NCBI RefSeq assembly: GCF_018446385.1
Contig: NC_055999.1
Span: 78,321,859 to 78,385,858, forward strand
Direction of reading: 5' to 3'
DNA: 64,000 nt
Source of the DNA: Zingiber officinale
Taxonomy: Eukaryota; Streptophyta; Magnoliopsida; Zingiberales; Zingiberaceae
This document shows, piece by piece, positions 1 through 11,548 of the stretch (position 1 is its first letter; every line of letters begins with the position of its first letter). The translations under genes and the position numbers were made by a program. The notes under the pieces are model-generated. The model made no database searches. It worked only from the letters and a program-made list of their open reading frames with translations, and was not told the DNA's origin.

Positions 1-118
1 GTGATTAAAATTCGCCATTTTTGGATGCCAACAAGCGGGAAAACACTAGCATTCGAGTAAAAAACAAAAGGAGAAAAATGAATCGGACGTAGAGTAGAGG
101 ACCGAAAAGGGAACCGAC

Positions 119-222
119 CGGCCCGCAACGTAGAAGGAAGCCATGCTGGCGAACATTGCGAGCATGACGGCAGAGATCCGGGAGTTAGGCAGCGGGCGGG
201 GACCTGATCCCCGGATCTGCAT
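119..222 (-). CDS. Possible first exon of a hydroxyproline O-galactosyltransferase (HPGT-like), partial
   Basis: Reading leftwards from the ATG at 222, the frame encodes a short basic N-terminus and then a hydrophobic stretch, MLAMFASMASFYVAGR, which looks like the signal anchor of a type II Golgi protein. From memory, this resembles the N-terminus of plant HPGT-type beta-1,3-galactosyltransferases, which add the first galactose to hydroxyproline of arabinogalactan proteins. A GT donor follows inside an Arg codon (GGCCG|GTCGGT), so the exon would end at about 119 and the rest of the gene lies beyond the left edge. The frame stays open upstream of this Met, but there it is low-complexity glycine and alanine, typical of a GC-rich leader. 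The catalytic domain is not in the window, so the family call rests on about 35 residues. Confidence 0.42.
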
Positions 223-239
223 CGCTACTGCTGCCGCCG

Positions 240-258
240 CCCCCCCCCCCCCCCCCCC
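240..258 (-). repeat. 19-bp G homopolymer in the putative 5' leader
   Basis: The plus strand has 19 consecutive C, so the transcript of the minus-strand gene would carry a run of G about 18 nt upstream of its start codon. Such a run can form G-quadruplexes and is unstable in length. It could also be partly an assembly artefact. Confidence 0.8.
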
Positions 259-726
259 GACCCCTGCTCTCACCACGATCCTCTTCCCCTTTCTCTCCTT
301 TCGCTTACTCAGATGCGATCGAAACAATTTTGCAGGTGGCTTGCGGACAGATCTTCCCTCTTCCATTCGCCACTCCCCAGACTTATCAGCGAAAAAAAAA
401 ATCGTTTTCATTGATTTTTCCAAATTCCTCCCCAACTTTTTGAAATTGCCATATTACCCCTCATGCAACCGATTTCAAGCCAAATCTTGCTGTGTTTACT
501 ATGATAGATAAAGACAATGAGTTTTGTTTTCCTCCTAATTAAATTTTATATAATGAATTAATAATTTAAGTTTCTTATTAAATTTTAATTTCTTCTTGTG
601 AAGTTTTTCTTTTTAAAAATATCTATTCCTTTTCTAATCATCCTCGTGAACAGACTCCTAGCCTTACGACTACGAGAAAGCCATTGCCTCTGTCTTTTTG
701 CTTTCAGGAGAAAAACAAAGGAATAA

Positions 727-1018
727 ATAGGGTTGAGCAAAATTTATGTTAAATGGATTGAATTAAAATTTTTGATTGAATTATTTTAAAATTTTGTAAA
801 TATCGATTATCTCAATTAATTTGGTTTATCTTAATTTTAAAACTCAATAATTATTTAAACCGAATAAATTAATTTATTTAATTTTTCCTTTTTATAACTA
901 GATTTATATTCAACTGATTTAAAAAAATTAAAATTGAATAAACATATATTATTATTTAAAATTCAATTAATTTGATTGAATTAATATTTTATTGTTTAAT
1001 TTTACTGAAAAGTGGCTC
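727..1018. mobile_element. Degenerate hAT-type MITE remnant
   Basis: The left end TAGGGTTGAGCAAAA resembles the terminal repeat of the intact element at 3119-3488. The interior is AT-rich, with repeated TTGAATTAA and AACCGAATAA words. The right end (ACTGAAAAGTGGCTCAA) matches the expected inverted terminus only partly, and I see no target duplication. It is probably an old copy of the same family. Confidence 0.35.
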
Positions 1019-1694
1019 AAGAAGTCATGCATCCGCTGGAGCCAGGACGAATGGGCAGTACGACTGGTTGAGAAGCCCTGATTGGCACTCTCAGTTCTCT
1101 CTCAACGTGGCTGATCTCGATGTAATGTAAGGTTAGTACTCCGACGAACAATTTTGTCTTCGTCTTCGCTCTTCTCAAGTAGCTGCTTGTGAATTCCGAT
1201 GGGTATTTGTTTAGGGTTGCATACTTTGCGTGGCCCATTACTACTGTACAAAACAAGAGTATTTTTCTTTTGCCTAACTGATCAGAATGATATTTTTATG
1301 GGATGATGAAGTGGTTTTGATCCCAGTGGGAAGATTATGTTGTATGATTTGGTAGGATTCTAATAGACTCAATAGGCAAATATTATTGGGAGATGGAAAA
1401 TAGTTTGGCCTACAAGAGTTTCATACCCATGATTGCTCTATTATAGTAAAAGATGATTATATTTACCGACGTCTCTCACAATCTGTCCTTAAGTTATAAC
1501 TGATCGTCAAGTGACTAAGAGGTAGAAGAAATTTTTTCCCCCGAGGGCATGCATCAATCGAAAATTTATCTACGCTCCCATTGTAGTAAATCTGTCACCT
1601 CTGACTAAAGGGGCACTATGTGGGGATCCATGATTGTTCTATGATCTTTATGATTTGACATGTAAAAATTTTGGAGTGCAAAATTAATCTTTTT
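1019..1694. other. Intergenic, nothing recognised
   Basis: Single-copy-looking sequence. A minus-strand open frame at 1017-1256 has no recognisable protein signature and no splice context, so I do not call it. Confidence 0.5.
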
Positions 1695-2306
1695 ATAATA
1701 GTCAAAAAATTAAGATGGCGCTACTATTTTTTCAAAATCATCAAAAGGACGCTCCATTTTGATTTTTTTATCAAAAGGGTGTCCCACCATACTGTTCAGC
1801 CGCATACAATTACTTAACTGCCCTTTAGTATTATTATCTCCCGCCTAATTTTTTAATCGGTTGGGTGTGTTATAGCAGCTACAGTTTTGTAGCTGCTACA
1901 ACATAAATGTTAAGTGAGCAAGTCAAATCCACATTGTTGCAACTACAGTTTCATAGTTGCTACAATAAGTATAGTAATTACGGTTTCTATTATAACAGTT
2001 ATGATTTCATAGCAGCTACAACGTGAATTCCTACCGTTCATATTGTAGATGTTACAACTTGAATTTTTATCAATGTTGAATAGATTATGTATTATAGTAG
2101 GTATGAAATCGTAGTTGCTACAACAACCATAAAATCGCTATAACATGTTCGATCTAAAAAATAGTATTGAAAATAGTATTAAAGGGTAATTAGGTAATTA
2201 TACATGGTTGAACAATAGAGGGGATGCCTTTTTTATAAAAACAAAAAATCAAAGTGGGTTGCACTTTGATGATTTAGAAAAAAAGAGGCACTTTTTTACT
2301 TTTGCC
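1695..2306. mobile_element. MULE-type inverted-repeat element A (non-autonomous)
   Basis: Arms of about 150 bp face each other: 1701-1860 reads, as an imperfect reverse complement, like 2155-2306. The right end finishes CTTTTGCC, matching the terminus of element B at 2770-4230; the left end is decayed. Between the arms are several short palindromes of the type TAGCAGCTAC/GTAGCTGCTA. One at 1873-1898 has 11-bp perfect arms. There is no coding sequence. The ends are approximate and no clean target duplication remains. Confidence 0.6.
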
Positions 2307-2769
2307 TTTTAATGTTTTGAAACTGCTACAAAAGATGCTTCCTTCTCCTTGATTCTTAAATTGTGAGTCTAGCCAAATTCAAGATGTCCTATTTTGGATA
2401 TATAAATATTTCAACATTAGTGTTTCTTAAATTTGTCTTGTCTAATAATCTCGCATACTTCCTCCATTCTATGAAGTGGTAAAGTATAGCATGTGTCTTG
2501 ATTTATCTATGTTCTTCTGAACCTCACATTTCACCCAATCTTCTAAACATATTGTGATTCATCTAACAATTTGATTGGCTTGTGAGTTTAATCTAGAAAT
2601 TTGTCGAGCATAATCTTCACGTATCTTAATGATTACAAATTCTTGTCCAATCCACTTTCAAATTATGTCATTTGAATCAAGCAAAAAGTCTAGCAAACAA
2701 CCTCTAAAAAGCAGTTGAAAATTTAATTGGTCAATCTCTTTTGAATGAGACATAGCTACAAATAATTTA

Positions 2770-4230
2770 GGGCAAAAGTCAGAAGGATATCCCTTTTTTA
2801 CCGGATCGTCAAAAGGACGCCTTATGTTGATATTTTATCAAAAGGGTACCCCACCTTCTTGTAAATAATCTAATTATCCTATAGTACTATTCTCATTATC
2901 ATCATATCTCATGCCTAAATCAACATGTTGTAATAGCTATAAAACTAAGATGCAACAATCTCGTAATTGCTATAACTAAGTTGTCACATAGTTGTAGGGC
3001 TACGGTTTCGTAGCTACTACAAACATGGAATTTTTCTTTTTTTAAGACTAAAATTGTTTAAAGTTTCTGAAAATGATTTAAACGATATTCTTTGAGCCTG
3101 AAATCGGGTCATTACAAGTAGAGGTGAGTATTCGGTTAAAATCGAACCGAACCGAATTAACTGAACCAACCCGAACCGAATTTTCAATAAAATCGAACAA
3201 ATCAAACCGAATAAACTGATTTTTTCTAAAAATTTGATTTAGCTTAATAAAAATTTGGTTCGGTCTAAAATTTATACGGTAAAAAATCGATTTGGTTCAA
3301 AAATTTGGTCTATTCGGTCAATTCGGTTTAACCGAATAAAAAAATTCAAAACGTAACCCAAACAGAATTAACCAAATTAACCGATTTTTTGGAGAAAAAA
3401 CCGAATTTCTGAATAAACCGAACTGAATTTTAAAATTCGATTGGTTTGATCAGTTTATTCGGTTTAACCAAACTTTTGCTCACCCCTAATTACAAGATCC
3501 ACCTCAAAACCAAATATAGATCTATGAACGAGTCTTGATTTGATATATTGTGAATCTAGTAGTTCAACTTGAGTAAAAAATTATGGCTTGTGAAAGTTTA
3601 GGGTTTAGAATTCATATTGTAGCAACTATAAAACCATAACTGAAACAACTATGTAGTAGGTACAAAATCGTAGCTGCTACAACTGTGTGACAACTTAGTT
3701 GTACCATCTACAAAACCGTAGTTGCTATATAGTTATAGCAGCTATGAAACCATAGCTTCTACAACATCAATGTTAAACCTTGAGAACAATGAAATACACA
3801 ATATATCAAATCGAAGCTCATTCAAAGATCTACAACTAATTATGGGGTGAAACCCATAACTGTCAGGTTTCAAGCTCAAAAAATATCGTTTAAATTCTTT
3901 TTTAGAGGCTTCGAACAATTTTAGTCTTTTAAGTTTTTCCATGTTGTAGCAGCTACGAAGTCGTAACCACTACAATAGTGTGCCAGCTTAATTGTAGCAG
4001 CTATGGGTTCGTAGCTGCTACAACTGTGTAGTAGCTACGCGTTCGTAGTTGCTACAATGCACCAATTTAGACTAAAAAAATTAGGAGAGAGATAATAATG
4101 AGAATAAACTGCTAATGTGTAATGGAGGATAGTTAGATAATTGTACATGAGGATAGGGCACCCTTTTGATCAAAATAGAGCGTCATCTTGATGATTCTAA
4201 AAAAAAGTGGCACTCTTTTGACTTTTGCCC
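2770..4230. mobile_element. MULE-type inverted-repeat element B with 9-bp target duplication
   Basis: The element begins GGGCAAAAGTCA and ends with the exact reverse complement, TGACTTTTGCCC. It is flanked by the 9-bp direct repeat AATAATTTA (2761-2769 and 4231-4239), the size expected for Mutator-like transposition. The arms extend about 150 bp with imperfect pairing. The interior has repeated hairpin units, the best with perfect 12-bp arms at 3992-4003 and 4012-4023. It carries a nested hAT-type MITE at 3119-3488. No transposase is encoded, so it would need one in trans. Confidence 0.8.
3119..3488. mobile_element. hAT-type MITE nested in element B
   Basis: A 370-bp element with inverted ends TAGAGGTGAG and CTCACCCCTA, flanked by the perfect 8-bp duplication ATTACAAG (3111-3118 and 3489-3496). 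That is the target size of the hAT superfamily. The interior is built of alternating AACCGAA and TTCGGTT words that can fold on themselves. There is no coding capacity. Confidence 0.85.
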
Positions 4231-4400
4231 AATAATTTAAATGTCTTTATATCCCCTTGGATGAGAGAACTTAGTAATCATCTTGTGAGGCATAACCTCT
4301 AACTTAAAATATTTTAGTCAAAGTTAACAATAACTCACTTATCTATGCTTATAAAGTTTCTTTATTGGCCTATAATTCACCATGTAACACTACATTATAA

Positions 4401-4681
4401 GAGCATCCACATCAGTTTCTTTATCCAAAATGTATAATTTAAAGTAAAAAAAAACTTTATTAAATTTAAATATTCACTTTTTACTATTTCATTTATCAGC
4501 TTCCCTTTTTTTCTCTCTCCTCTATAATGTTTAGGGAATGAATTTTATTTCCTAAATTTAGAGAAGTACTATTTATAAATGTAAAATTTAGGAAATGGAT
4601 ATAGTAGATGCAAAGGTTTTTAGCTACCCTATCCAAAATTTAGGATAAAATCTTTGGATAAAGTAACTAATATGGATGCTC
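4401..4681. mobile_element. Tourist-type MITE 1 (TAA target)
   Basis: The ends are GAGCATCCACAT and ATATGGATGCTC, near-perfect inverted repeats. They are flanked by TAA at 4398-4400 and 4682-4684, the 3-bp target typical of PIF/Harbinger-derived MITEs. The interior is AT-rich and non-coding. Confidence 0.75.
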
Positions 4682-4684
4682 TAA

Positions 4685-5035
4685 GAGTATTTACATCAAC
4701 TTCCCTAAACGCAGAATTTACCTTAAATTTTATATTTTATTTAAAAAAAAAATCTTTGCATCAGCTAACTTATCCATTCCCTAAATTTAGATTTCATGAA
4801 TAGTACTTTTCTAGATATTCTCTAGATATTAAAATATTATTTAATTTGGGAGAGAGAGAAAAATAAAAGAAATGAATTAGGTAATGAAAAGTAGATATTA
4901 CATAGGGAGAGAGAAAAAATAATTAAAAAAGTGGAAGAAAGAGAAAAAAATAAAAAATAAAGATAATAGAAATTTTAGGATGGATGATTTATCTTAAATT
5001 TTAGAGATATTATAGAGAAACTGATGTAGATACTC
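4685..5035. mobile_element. Tourist-type MITE 2, abutting MITE 1
   Basis: The ends are GAGTATTTACATCA and TGATGTAGATACTC, flanked by TAA at 4682-4684 and 5036-5038. The left TAA is also the right target copy of MITE 1, so the two elements sit back to back. The interior is related AT-rich sequence with purine-rich GAGAGAGAAAA runs. Confidence 0.75.
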
Positions 5036-5038
5036 TAA

Positions 5039-5954
5039 TATCTCCCACTTAAAGTTTAACATCCCAATTTAGGTACCAAATCTAACTCATACCCCAAAAA
5101 TTACTCCTAGTCTCATGCAAGATCTCATGATAGCTAGGATTATACCCGCTTTGTACTAATTTTCCCTTCGGTTTAGATGAGAGAACTAACCTATGAACTC
5201 ATTATATACATCAATCATTTAAGTTTGTAAAGCTTATTTGTTGTCTCACAACACATATTTGGAACTTAATTGGGCGTCACAATCTTAGTAGTGAAAACAA
5301 TGTTTCCTATTTTATCAAAAAAGAGTATAATATCATTTATGCTTCTTTATGTGAATGCATAGAACTTTATCCAACTATTTTTAGTGGCAAAACAAGAGGC
5401 TTGAATAATACCTGAATTAGAGGCAACTTGAAATATTGCATTGAGATTAATTCAGTCACGCATCATGTGATGCTGGTGGCCATGATTTTTGTAGATTTGT
5501 TCGATCTTCGGTGTATGCTTAAGTTGTAAGTAGAAGTAAGACTTAGCTTTTGTCGGGTGTTTTCATGAAATTTTTTATCTATGTTGGCAATGTCTCTTTC
5601 ACTGCAATTCTTCTCTGAGTTTGAACTTGGAATCCTATTGTAATAGATGAAGAGTCATTGTTTATTCTACACAACTACACTTGTAGATTCTCTTTTAACT
5701 GTTCCAATGCCTCTGCAAATTGTTCATGTTTGCCTGCTTTGATTCCGTAAGTGTCTTCACTTTCATATTTTCTCCTCTCTCGCCTTTGGATATATTTCTG
5801 TTTGTTGGAATCAATCCAACAGCGGAGCCATCCATATCTTTCTTTTTGCTAGTCCTTCGACACTTGTGTCCGATGGCATTATCGTATCTAAAAGAATGAT
5901 ATTATTAGAGTCCGGTGCAGTTGTTACTATCAAATTTAGTTCAAAAGTTATTAG
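5039..5954. other. Intergenic, nothing recognised
   Basis: AT-rich sequence up to the edge of the Copia element. I see no gene, RNA or repeat I can name. Confidence 0.5.
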
Positions 5955-6843
5955 TGTAGTAATTGTATTAGAACTAATTACACTAATGCAGTAATCTATA
6001 ATTGTATCAATAAATGACGAGCATGTAATAAACGTTAATAACAGTAAGGGTTAAGAAATTGTGTATCTCCGGTCGAAGCGTCGGACGTGCCGACTGTCTT
6101 TAGAGAATTGATTGCCGCCCACGGTGCAGAGGCTCTCCGGCAAAATCCTCCCAAGATCCGACAACCGCTCGCGTCGCTCGTAGGTGCACTCCAAAACGAG
6201 TGCCACACTCGGACTCAACCTCAGATCGCGAACCAAGCCTCAGAAGAAGGAAGAAGAAGTAGAAAGCAAGGGAGAAGGAATGCTTTGCTTTCTGGAGTGA
6301 GTTGAGAAGGAAGTGAGGAAGTGTATTTATACACTTGAAGCAGTGCAGAGGAAGGGACGCACACTCACGCGTGGATGCGCTGGATGCGTTGTTTCGCATC
6401 CTCACGCGATGCGGACAGAACCGAAGCGCTGCTTCGCTTCCTCACGCGGACCAAAACCGAAGTCCGCGTCCCTTCCTCACACGCGGAACCAAACTCTGGT
6501 TTGGTTTTGGTTCAGATCGAACTAGAACCGGAAACCAAACTGGTTTGGTTCAGACTGAACCAAACCAGCAAAAACAGATCGGGTCGCCCGTGAGCGCAAG
6601 GCCCACGGGCTGGGGATTTGTACCCCCCCTGCGCGCGTTAATCGCGCACGTGACGCCTAGTTTATGGATTTTCGGCTCGAACCCCCCAAATCCACTCGAT
6701 TTGGGCTTGGCCCGCGCATGCGTGTAGGTCCTCTTATCATTGCTAAGCAAGGATGGAAGGGATTCCTATATAAGCCCTTCCAAGCTTCTCCACTTAGCAA
6801 TGTGGGACTAAAAATGCTTTTAAATTTAAAACAAAATTCAACA
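5955..6843 (-). repeat. 3' LTR of the Copia element
   Basis: The boundaries are TGTAGTAATTG on the left and CAAAATTCAACA on the right. The first 150 bp (5955-6104) recur at 11399-11548 with few differences. On the minus strand a TATA-like CTTATATAGG lies near 6770, which would fall in U3. GC-rich sequence in the middle produces several spurious open frames. Confidence 0.85.
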
Positions 6844-7367
6844 ATCCCCCACAAATTCAAATCATTTTTAGTCAAAAACAAAGATATGTTCTGAGGCTTG
6901 GTTGCAATGAGCTTTCAGTGAAAATACCTTCCGGTTTGAATTTTCACCTAAGTACACCAATCTTATTCACATAAGTTTGAAGAGAACAGAGTCTTGATCT
7001 TAAACCTTTTATATGTGAAGATCAATTGGTAACAACTCATCACTGGCGACGGTTGAATCCTTCTGGGTTGGTGCATTACGGCCATGTCACCGAATCTTGT
7101 TTCATAAGTACTAAGGAGAGTTGCCTAGACCTCCCACACTGCGGCCTCACAGTTACACTTACATAGGTGAGTTCTCCAAGGATGTACTGCAAGCATCCTG
7201 TCATTAAGACCTTGAACTCATTAAGAGCTCCTAAGCTCATCCTTACTAGCAGTCAAGCATCTATCCAGGGAAGAGACTATGAGATTACATCTCAATCAAT
7301 TTGATGCTTACGTTTCACCCTTATAGCTTGTTTGTACCACATTGAACCTACTTTTTGGGATCTCCAA

Positions 7368-10300
7368 TCAGATAGGTTGGGTTGCCGCTATAGATGAAAC
7401 CAGGATAGGCCTCAGTCTCATTCCCTTACTGGATCTCTTGATTTTCTCAGAATCAAGTCCTTTAGTGAGTGGATCAGCAATATTGTCTTTTGAACTTACA
7501 AAGTCCAATGACACCACTCCAAGAGATACTAGCTCACGAATAGATTTCAATCTTATTCGTACATGTCTCTTCTGTTTCTGGTTATACTTGGAGCTTCTAA
7601 TCTGAGCTATTGTTGTTTGATTATCACAGTGCACTGAAATAGAAGGTATTGGCTTCATTATTAAGGGAATTTCAGAAAGAAGACCCTTAAGCCAATCAGC
7701 TTCAGTTACTGTGGTATCCAAAACACACAATTCTGCCTCAGATGTAGAACAGATTATAATCGTCTGTTTAACAGACCTCCAAGCAACTACACCACTTCCA
7801 AGTGTAAAGACATAACCAGTAACGCCTTTACACTCAGCAGTGTCAGCTATCCAACTGGCATCACTATATCCCTCCAGGACTGCAGGGAATCTCCCATACC
7901 ACAAGCCCAAGGATATAGTGCCTTTCAGATATCTGAGTACTCTATCTAATGCATCCCAATGCGTTCTGTCCGGGCAGCTAGTAAACCTGCTCAATTTCGA
8001 TATAGCAAAAGAAATATCAGATCTAGAACAATTTGCTAAATACATTAGACTACCTATTATTTGTGAGTATCTTAATTGAGACACTGTCATACCACTCTTA
8101 TTCTTGTGGAGAGTTTTTGAAGGATCATAGGGTGTGACTACAGATTTAACTTGGCTATAGCCATATTTCTCTAATACTCTCTCAATATAGAGTGATTGAG
8201 AAATTGTTATTCCATCAGTTGAACGAGTCAACTTCAGCCCTAAAATCATATCAGCACAACTCATATCCTTCATATCAAACTTACCACTTAAGAGGGCCTT
8301 AGTCTCATTAATAATAGAAATGTTAGAACCAAACAGTAGAATATCATCTACATACAAACATAAGATAATACAATTATCACCTTTCATTTTAGCATACACA
8401 CATTTATCAGAGTCATTCATTTCAAAGCCAAATGATAACATAGCTCTATCAAATTTTTCGTGCCACTGCTTTGGGGCTTGCTTCAAACCATAAAAAGATT
8501 TGACTAACCTACAGACTTTGTTCTCATTTTCAGAAACTACATATCCCTCAGGTTGATCCATATATATCTCTTCTTCAAGATCTCCATTAAGGAATGCCGT
8601 TTTGACATCCATTTGATGGACCTCAAGATGATATATGGACGCCAATGCTATTAACACTCGGATTGTAGTAATTCTGGTAACAGGAGAATAAGTGTCAAAA
8701 TAGTCAATCCCTTCTTTCTGTTTGAATCCCTTAGCAACTAGGCGAGCTTTGAATTTATCTACTGACCCATCAGGTTTTAGTTTTCTTTTAAACACTCATT
8801 TACATCCTATAGTGGTACACCCAGGATGTAAATCTACCAACTCCCAAGTGGCATTAGAGATAATAGAGTCCATTTCACTTTTAATAGCCTCTTTCCAGTG
8901 TTTAGTTTCAAGAGAAGCCATAGCATCTCTATATGTCACAGGATCACCTTCTATATTATAGGTGATAAAGTCTTGGCCTAAATCCGTAGACACACGTTGC
9001 CTCTTACTCCTTCTTGGTTCTGTATACTCACTAGATTCATCTAGTCTAGAGTGACTTGAGGAAGGTGTACCTACTACGGATAGTGGGACCTCTACGGAAG
9101 AAGGCTCATTTCTAGTAGGAATACTAGATTGAGGTGTTCTCGTCTTCATAGGAAATATATCCTCAAAAAATGTAGCATCGCGAAGTTCTACAATAGTATT
9201 TGCATCTATTCCAGGAATTTTTGATTTAATAATCAGGAACTTATATGCAATACTATTTTGAGCATAACCCAAGAATATACCATCTACAGTCTTTGGACCA
9301 AGTTTTTTCCTTCTGTGTTCAGGTACTAGTACCTTTGCAAGGCAATCCCACACTTTAAGATATTTCAAACTTGTCCTTCGGCCTTTCCAAAGCTCATATG
9401 GGGTTTTATCCCTTGACTTCATTGGGACTCTATTTAGCACATGACATGCAGTGTATAGAGCCTCCCCCCACATAAAGTTGGGTAACCCAGAATTGCCTAA
9501 CATGGAATTAATCATATCTTCAAGGGTTCGATTTTTTCGTTCTGCTATATCGTTGGATTGAGGACTATATGGAGCAGTTACCTCATGGATTATACCTGTA
9601 TCTTGACAAAATTTTTGAAACATGTTCGAGGTAAATTCTCCACCCCTATCAGACCTTAACCTTTTAATAGTTTTATCGGTTTGATTCTCAGCTTCAGATT
9701 TAAAAACCATAAATTTATCTAAAGCTTCATCCTTGGTTTTAGCAAATAAACATAACAATAACACGAATGATCATCAATGAAGGTAATGAAATACCTTTTA
9801 TGATCTCTCGTTATTATACCGTTAAACTCACAACAGTCAGTATGAATCAATTCTAAAATATCAGAATTTCTATCAACTGATTTGAAGGGTTTACGAGGTT
9901 GTTTATATTGCACACAAATTTTACATTTTTTCTTATCATTTATAGCATGCTTAGGGATCATGTCAAGATTCATCATCCTTTTTACGGTATTAAAATTGAC
10001 ATGTCCTAATCTATCATGCCACAGATCATAAGACTCAATGTTATATGAACAACCAATATCAGAAGATTTATTTAAAGTAGCATTTTCTACATTGAGTTTA
10101 AATAAACCTTCATTAAGGTAACCTTTTCCAATAAAGGTTCCTAGATGTAATATTACAACTTTATTACATTTAAAGTTCAACTCATAACCAGCACAGACTA
10201 ACTTTGATCCGCTAATCAAATTCCGACGGACCGCTGGAACGTGATGCACCTCATGCAGTGACAGGACTTTTCCAGAGGTGAACCTCAGGTCAACTTGTCC

Positions 10301-11386
10301 TATCCCAAACACCCTGGCTGCAGAATGATTCCCCATGGTCACAGAAGTGCCTTCAATTACCTGATAAGTAAGGAAGGCTGAGCGATCAGCACAACAGTGT
10401 ACATTAGCACCTGTATCAACTAACCATTCATTGAGTTGATATATCAAGTTTAGTTCGGGTTTGAAGGTAACAAACCTATCGCTGGTGTCGTCACTAGCAA
10501 TCACGACATTTACTTGTGCCTTGGACGTATTGCTTTGGTTTTTCTCCTTGTCCTTTCGCTTAGGGCAGAATTTGGCATAATGTCCAACCTATCCACATGC
10601 CCAGCAAGGCTTAGGTTTGGTTCCAGTTTTCTTTTGAACCTTTAGGTTGGGTTTCATCTTGTTTTTCATTTTCTGTTTTTTGAATTTCTTCTTGTCAGAT
10701 GAGACTACTACATTCGCCTTTGGAATAAAATCCATAGGCATTCTTGTATCATCATTTTTATGTTGTTTCTGATGTTCTTCTTCGATATTTAAGGCAATCA
10801 TCAAATCTTCGAGAGAGATTTTACCTCTCCGATGTTTAAGAGTCATGCCAAAATCTTCCCAACTCAGAGGCAATTTTTCGATGATTGACAAGACCTGAAA
10901 TTTTTCAGGTAATGGCATATCTCCTTCAGCAAGACCATGAATTTGGACTTGGAATTCATGTGTCTGCTCTATCACAGATTTGCCTTCAACCATTTTGAAG
11001 TTTAGGAATTTTGCCACAGTGTACTTTTCTAAACCAGAATCTTCAGAGTTGTATTTTTTATCCAAAGATTTTCACAGCTCTTTAGCTGAAGCGGTTGAAC
11101 AGTACACATCAAATAGTGCGTCTGAGAGGGCAGATAGGATTCTCCCATGGCAGAGATAATCCCTTTGCTTAAACCTCTCTAAGGCATCACTACGGGCAGG
11201 TTCCTCTTCATTGAGTGAAGGAGGGTCTGTTTCTATAACGGAGAATAGCCCTAGCGTAGTAAGCGAGAATTTCATTCGTTGTTGCCAACGTCTGAAGTTT
11301 TGCCCGAAAAATCTTTCGGGTCGGGCGCTAGCCTCATCAGACCCCGTTACCTTATCGTTCATCATGTTTATTGATGCTACAATCAA
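7368..11386 (-). pseudogene. Copia gag-pol polyprotein, three stops and one frameshift
   Basis: Domains in order: gag (11386-10589) with the start of a zinc knuckle (CWACG...GHYAKFC); aspartic protease (WLVDTGANVHCC, near 10420); GAG-pre-integrase (HDRLGHVNF); integrase core with HTDCCEF and the PQSNDIAERKNR segment; reverse transcriptase with YVDDILL; and RNase H with VHCDNQT and the C-terminal NIADPLTKGL. Stops interrupt gag at 11072-11074 (TGA, where Trp is usual), the zinc knuckle at 10589-10591 (TAG) and the start of RT at 8796-8798 (TGA, where GCKWVFK is usual). A one-base loss in an A run near 9737-9740 shifts the frame inside integrase. Otherwise the frame is continuous. Confidence 0.92.
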
Positions 11387-11548
11387 TTTTCTAAAATTGT
11401 AGTAATTGTATTAGAACTAATTACACTAATGCAGTAATCTATAATTGCACCAATAAATGACGAGCATGCAATAAACGTTAATAACAGTAAGGGTTAAGAA
11501 ATTGTATATCTCCGGTCGAAGCGTCGGACGTGCCGACTATCTTTAGAG

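Larger units (their letters stand above)
5955..11548 (-). mobile_element. Ty1/Copia LTR retrotransposon, degenerate and 5'-truncated
   Basis: The element is read on the minus strand. Its 3' LTR is 5955-6843 (TG...CA, 889 bp), next to a polypurine tract (GTGGGGGAT on the minus strand, ending at about 6852). One gag-pol frame covers 11386-7368. The 5' LTR survives only as 11399-11548, matching the terminal 150 bp of the 3' LTR; its U3 promoter part is gone and other sequence follows. No tRNA primer site is visible between the LTR and gag, which starts only a dozen bases inside. The polyprotein is broken by three stop codons and one frameshift, so the copy is dead. The gag and RT style suggests a Tork-like lineage, with low certainty. 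Confidence 0.9.

Noticed and set aside
143-511. Plus-strand open frame of 122 codons
   Set aside because: It overlaps the minus-strand leader and consists of proline and alanine runs caused by the C homopolymer and GCC repeats.
6051-6894. Cluster of overlapping open frames on both strands
   Set aside because: They lie wholly inside the GC-rich part of the Copia 3' LTR and have no protein family features.
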